From contig NZ_CANLTR010000004.1 of the NCBI RefSeq assembly GCF_947494055.1, forward strand, positions 1-64,000: DNA of 64,000 nt, written 5' to 3'. Made by a program: the position numbers and the translations under genes. Origin of the DNA: an uncultured Jannaschia sp. GTDB taxonomy: Bacteria; Pseudomonadota; Alphaproteobacteria; Rhodobacterales; Rhodobacteraceae. This document shows positions 59,223 through 64,000 of this stretch, one piece after another (the stretch's first letter is position 1; the number at the start of each line of letters is the position of its first letter). A model generated the notes under the pieces. That model had not been told where the DNA came from. It made no database searches and worked only from the letters and a program-made list of their open reading frames with translations.

Positions 59223-60557
59223 ATGGCTTACGGAACCATAGAGGACCTGGCCGACGAGCTGGTCTATGGCTATTGGCGGAGCACCTTCAGGCGCCCGGCC
59301 AGTTGGACCCTCGATGACGAACGTACTCTTGCGGTAAATCTTACCGGGCTGGATCGTGAAGCCAGTCTGCGGGCCAAATGGGCGCTCGACGTCTGGTCCC
59401 ATTACATCGGAATCGACTTCGATCGAGTGCGCGCCGGCGGCGACATCCGGTTTGTCGAGGGCGAGGGCAGCGACGCCTATGCCCAGCGTCGGCAGGCGGG
59501 GGGCGAGCTCACCAAGGTGCGGATAACGATTGGCGAAGACCGGCTCGATGGCATGGCAAAGTTTGGCGATATAGGCTATATCACGATCCTCCACGAGTTG
59601 GGACATGCTCTGGGCCTCGGGCATCCAGGACACTACAACGGTGACGCCCGTTATTTCCGGGACGCGATCTATCGCAGCGACACCGTTTTGCGCTCAGCGA
59701 TGTCCTACTTCGATGCCGACAAGGACAGATCTTATTCGGATCGTGACCTTCCACCTTGGCTTGATCCGGTCACGCCGATGGCCGCCGACATCCGGGCGAT
59801 CGAGATGCTCTATGGGTCGCACGACGTCAATCGCGGCGCGACGATCTACAACGAGCACACCTTCGATACCGGAATTGGTGGGTCGAGGCTAAGGTTGTCG
59901 TCATCGGATTTGAGCCAGGCCAACCTGATCACCCTGAAGGACGACGGAGGGCACGACCTGCTCGAGATGACGGCGCTCTTCGGCCATCGGCCCGGCAAGC
60001 ACGTGATCGACCTCACCCCCGGGGCCATCTCGACCGTCTCGAGCGCCGACGCCCCCGTCGTCTTCGCCATCTACGAGACGACGATCATCGAGGACGTGGA
60101 AGGGACACGGAACGCCGACAGGATCACCGGGAATGCGGTGGACAACAAGATCCGCGCAAGGAACGGGGAGGATGTGCTGCGCGGCGAAGGGGGAGACGAT
60201 CACCTGCGTGGCGGCAAGGGTGCGGACCGTCTTGGCGGCGGCACTGGCAACGACATCCTGAACGGAGGGCCGGGCGACGAAGTGCTCTTCGGCGGTGCGG
60301 GCGACGACAAGCTTTGGGGCAGCAATGGCGAGGATACGTTCGTGTTCCGGTCCGCGCGAGGCGAGGACGTCGTCATGGACTTCCGCAATGACGTCGATAC
60401 CCTGGACCTCAGTCGGATGGGGTACGAGAACCGGCGTGAGGTCCGGTCCCAGGCCGAGGAGGTGGAGAGGGGGCTGCGCCTCGGGTTCGAGGACGGGCAC
60501 GGCATCACGCTCCGCGGCATGACCTGGGAGGATCTCAGGGACGACATCCTCATCTGA
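59223..60557 (+). CDS. RTX-type metalloprotease (serralysin-like M10)
   Basis: A zinc endopeptidase probably secreted by a type I system. The 444-residue protein has the metzincin motif HELGHALGLGHPGHY (about 124-138) and a Met-turn SAMSYFDAD (about 158). A C-terminal calcium-binding region (about 315-375) follows with GGxGxDxLxGG repeats seen as GEGGDDHLRGGKGADRLGGG and GGAGDDKLWG, then a FVFRS...DVVMDF element and a final hydrophobic motif (DDILI) usual in type I signals. No N-terminal signal peptide and no obvious pro-domain motif. T1SS genes are not in this window. Confidence 0.88.
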   Translation: MAYGTIEDLADELVYGYWRSTFRRPASWTLDDERTLAVNLTGLDREASLRAKWALDVWSHYIGIDFDRVRAGGDIRFVEGEGSDAYAQRRQAGGELTKVRITIGEDRLDGMAKFGDIGYITILHELGHALGLGHPGHYNGDARYFRDAIYRSDTVLRSAMSYFDADKDRSYSDRDLPPWLDPVTPMAADIRAIEMLYGSHDVNRGATIYNEHTFDTGIGGSRLRLSSSDLSQANLITLKDDGGHDLLEMTALFGHRPGKHVIDLTPGAISTVSSADAPVVFAIYETTIIEDVEGTRNADRITGNAVDNKIRARNGEDVLRGEGGDDHLRGGKGADRLGGGTGNDILNGGPGDEVLFGGAGDDKLWGSNGEDTFVFRSARGEDVVMDFRNDVDTLDLSRMGYENRREVRSQAEEVERGLRLGFEDGHGITLRGMTWEDLRDDILI

Positions 60558-60641
60558 GCGGCGCGACGGATCGGGCGAGGGGCCTTCCGCCCTGCACCCG
60601 CGCGTTGTATCCCCGGCCAAACCCCAAGAAGGCCGCGCCCA

Positions 60642-62433
<1,792 letters not shown>

Positions 62434-62441
<8 letters not shown>

Positions 62442-63467
62442 TTTGGAGGTCTTTCAAACATCTTTCCCGCGTAACTGCTCCTTATCTGCTTTGGCTGAAT
62501 TCTCCATCAGCTTGAATAAGCTTCCTAAAGCACAGAAAATCAGAATCCATACCGGCTCGGAAAGATTTCTTTCTCCATCTGCTATGATATTCCTATCTAA
62601 GACGTGCCGGGCGCGATCACGAAAGCACAATGATGAAAGGATTACGTACACGGGCCTAAGCAACCATAGATATGCAAATAATCTTGGGTTTTCTGAAGCT
62701 CTACGTATTAGTGGAACGCCGTATCCGCAAGGAGCATTTGGGGGAGAGAGCTACATTCCTATAAGTGTTATGAGTCGACGTGTTTTAGAAGACCGAGCTC
62801 GCGAATCGGCGTTTGAAATGGGTGACGCAATCCAGGAAAGATGTGACGAAATAGCTTAAATTGTTTCGCAGCGAGAATCGGGTAGGTTACAGGCAACACT
62901 TGCGAGATCTTTTAGAGAAATATTCCGAAATGTCTTTGAGCATGGTGAAACTGATGTTGCTGTATTTTGTGCGCAGTATTGGAAAAGTCGTGACACTGTT
63001 GAAATCTGCATTGCAGACAGTGGAATCGGTGTGCGCAAATCCCTTGCGTATAGTAAGTATACTAATCCCACCTCCGATCGAGAAGCTGTGTATTACTCGC
63101 TAATGCCTGCAGTATCGTCAAAAGCTTGGCGTCATAAAAAGAAGAAATCCCATCAGAAATCCGAATGGGATAACTCCGGGCATGGTCTTTTTTTTTCGCT
63201 CATCAACTATTTGGAAAAATCGGTCACTTTTATATCGCCTCAGGAGAGTCTTCAATCCTCATAAGCCTGCGGCAAACGAGAGATATTAAGTATAATATCA
63301 ATGGAACCTTAGTATCTATGTCATTGAAACTAGATGATGAGGAACAGATAAAGACAGTTCTAAATAGTATTCGAGATTTATCAGCACACGTCAAAGAAAG
63401 AATTGGTGTTAGAAGTGCAAGTTTCGCGAGCGTTGAGGCATTCTTGCAAACTGGCAAAATTCGTTAG
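62434..63467 (+). pseudogene. GHKL-type ATP-binding protein in an AT-rich island, interrupted by a stop and a frameshift
   Basis: One frame from 62434 gives a STAS-like N-terminal part (residues 1-140, SERFLSPSAMIFLSK). After a single TAA (62857-62859) the same frame continues with a histidine-kinase-type ATPase domain. Its N-box is FREIFRNVFEHG, the G1 box CIADSGIGVRKSL, and YSLMPAVSSKAW and the G2-like DNSGHGLFF follow. At nine consecutive T (63188-63196) the frame must shift to continue as FGKIGHFYIASGESS and GTLVSMSLKLDDEEQ, ending with the TAG at 63465-63467. Related standalone ATP-binding proteins with this layout exist; their function is not known to me. Two 60-base samples give about 40% GC here against about 62% in lepA. 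Not expressible as one protein as it stands. Confidence 0.75.
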
Positions 63468-63551
63468 ACAAACCTTTTAAATCTCTCAGGTAAAATCATC
63501 AACTAATAAGGGTTGTCTCGCGCTCAGCACTTTGAACCAACCATAGAGTTG

Positions 63552-63731
63552 TCAGTCGCGCTTCGCGCGACCGGGCTTCGCCCACGGCATCCACATCTGC
63601 ATCCAGGCTTCCGTCCACGCCCTCATCATCGTGGTCCGCTGACGGCTCATCTCGGCCATCATCTGGCCGCGGGCGGGCGCGGCGGCCTTGTTGGCGGCGG
63701 ATAGCCAAGCACTCATCCAAGGGTTCTTCAA
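63552..63731 (-). CDS. small Trp/Met-rich protein, unknown
   Basis: A 59-residue protein starting KNPWMSAWLSAANKA and ending with MRAWTEAWMQMWMPW and a basic tail. The TTG start has GGAAAGG seven bases ahead. Codon use is that of the host, unlike the adjacent low-GC gene. Similar short proteins (PHA-granule/phasin-like neighbours) occur in Rhodobacteraceae, but I cannot assign a family. A GTCGCGC-TTC-GCGCGAC hairpin overlaps its last codons and may end the transcript. Confidence 0.55.
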   Translation of the reverse strand: MKNPWMSAWLSAANKAAAPARGQMMAEMSRQRTTMMRAWTEAWMQMWMPWAKPGRAKRD

Positions 63732-63757
63732 GGGTTCGACCTTTCCGATGATGTCGG

Positions 63758-63778
63758 GACGGCCCGCGTCGGGCCGTC
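63758..63778. other. perfect hairpin between two leftward genes
   Basis: GACGGCCC (63758-63765), loop GCGTC, GGGCCGTC (63771-63778). Between the membrane protein stop and the small protein start. Probably a terminator or attenuator; no U-tract on the minus strand. Confidence 0.4.
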
Positions 63779-63802
63779 TTCCTCGACGTAGGGGAACCTG
63801 TC

Positions 63803-64000
63803 TCAGGCCCGCACGGTTCCGCGAGGGGCCAGCGCATAGACCGCGACCGCCGCGATGGCATAGACCCCGTTGACCAGCAGCACGAAGCTCCACGGCGCCC
63901 CGGCCCCCCAGATCAGTTTGGCCGAGAGCGAGGCGAGCGCGTTCAGCACGACGAACCCGGCGATCCAGGCCGTCGCTCCAGACAGCCGCGCGAAGATCGG
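63803..64000 (-). CDS. integral membrane protein, C-terminal part (runs off the window)
   Basis: The minus strand is open from the window edge to a TGA at 63803-63805. The 65 visible residues contain two hydrophobic stretches (AWIAGFVVLNALASLSAKLI and SFVLLVNGVYAIAAVAVYAL) and end APRGTVRA. The identity cannot be read from this piece. Start lies beyond position 64000. Confidence 0.7.
   Translation of the reverse strand, partial: PIFARLSGATAWIAGFVVLNALASLSAKLIWGAGAPWSFVLLVNGVYAIAAVAVYALAPRGTVRA

Noticed and set aside
62442..63540. CRISPR array or tandem repeats in the AT-rich island
   Set aside because: No repeated unit of 20 or more bases with regular spacing is present.
63556..63572. GTCGCGC-TTC-GCGCGAC palindrome considered as an attachment site or REP element
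   Set aside because: A single copy in this window and it overlaps the coding end of a small gene; a terminator role is the simpler reading.

Overview
The window is high-GC DNA from an alphaproteobacterium, most likely a Rhodobacteraceae (Roseobacter-type) chromosome. The ATP synthase genes are split into an F1 operon (atpHAGDC) and a distant F0 operon (atpI-B-E-X-F with a b' subunit). The block tldD-ctaC-ctaB-ctaG-ctaE-SURF1-thrC-M16 peptidase is also present, as are several small families typical of the group: CBU_0592-like, DUF1467, H-type lectin, YbjN and DUF3108 proteins. Genes are dense, commonly joined by 4-base stop/start overlaps, and GTG or TTG starts are frequent.

Layout. Bases 1-1.9 kb are an insertion-sequence graveyard: a broken IS256-type transposase and the tail of an IS1182-type transposase. 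At 1.9-6.3 kb lie clpA, glyoxalase II, a methyltransferase and a small membrane protein. At 6.5-12 kb is the F1 ATP synthase operon followed by an H-type lectin gene. At 12-19.8 kb is a sugar catabolic cluster: a leftward unit (sugar dehydrogenase, KDGal kinase, KDPGal aldolase, lactonase) and a rightward unit (PfkB kinase, 2-hydroxyacid dehydrogenase, aldose epimerase, aldehyde dehydrogenase). Together they make up most of a De Ley-Doudoroff galactose route, but the sugar-acid dehydratase, a transporter and a regulator are missing from the window. At 19.8-32 kb is mixed housekeeping: csaA-proC, an orphan response regulator, methylmalonyl-CoA epimerase, topA, dprA and tldD.

At 32-40 kb is the aa3 cytochrome oxidase assembly block (subunit I is not here), then thrC, an M16 peptidase and RimJ-type genes. 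At 40-48.5 kb are a metallo-hydrolase with a GlcD-type oxidase, the purine salvage pair mtnP-apt, a SulP transporter, an EcsC protein and an ArsR regulator with a perfect palindromic operator candidate. At 48.7-51.4 kb is the F0 operon. At 51.8-58.8 kb are hrpB, meaB, rpmB, a sirtuin and a DEAD-box helicase. At 59.2-62.4 kb are an RTX metalloprotease and lepA.

The least ordinary segment is about 62.43-63.5 kb, an AT-rich island directly behind lepA. It holds a GHKL-type ATP-binding protein of a poorly characterised family, interrupted by one in-frame TAA and by a frameshift at a run of nine T. Three good sigma70-like promoters (TTG---, 17-base spacer, TAGA--) can be read in front of atpH, atpI and rpmB. 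I see no tRNA or rRNA gene and no CRISPR array.
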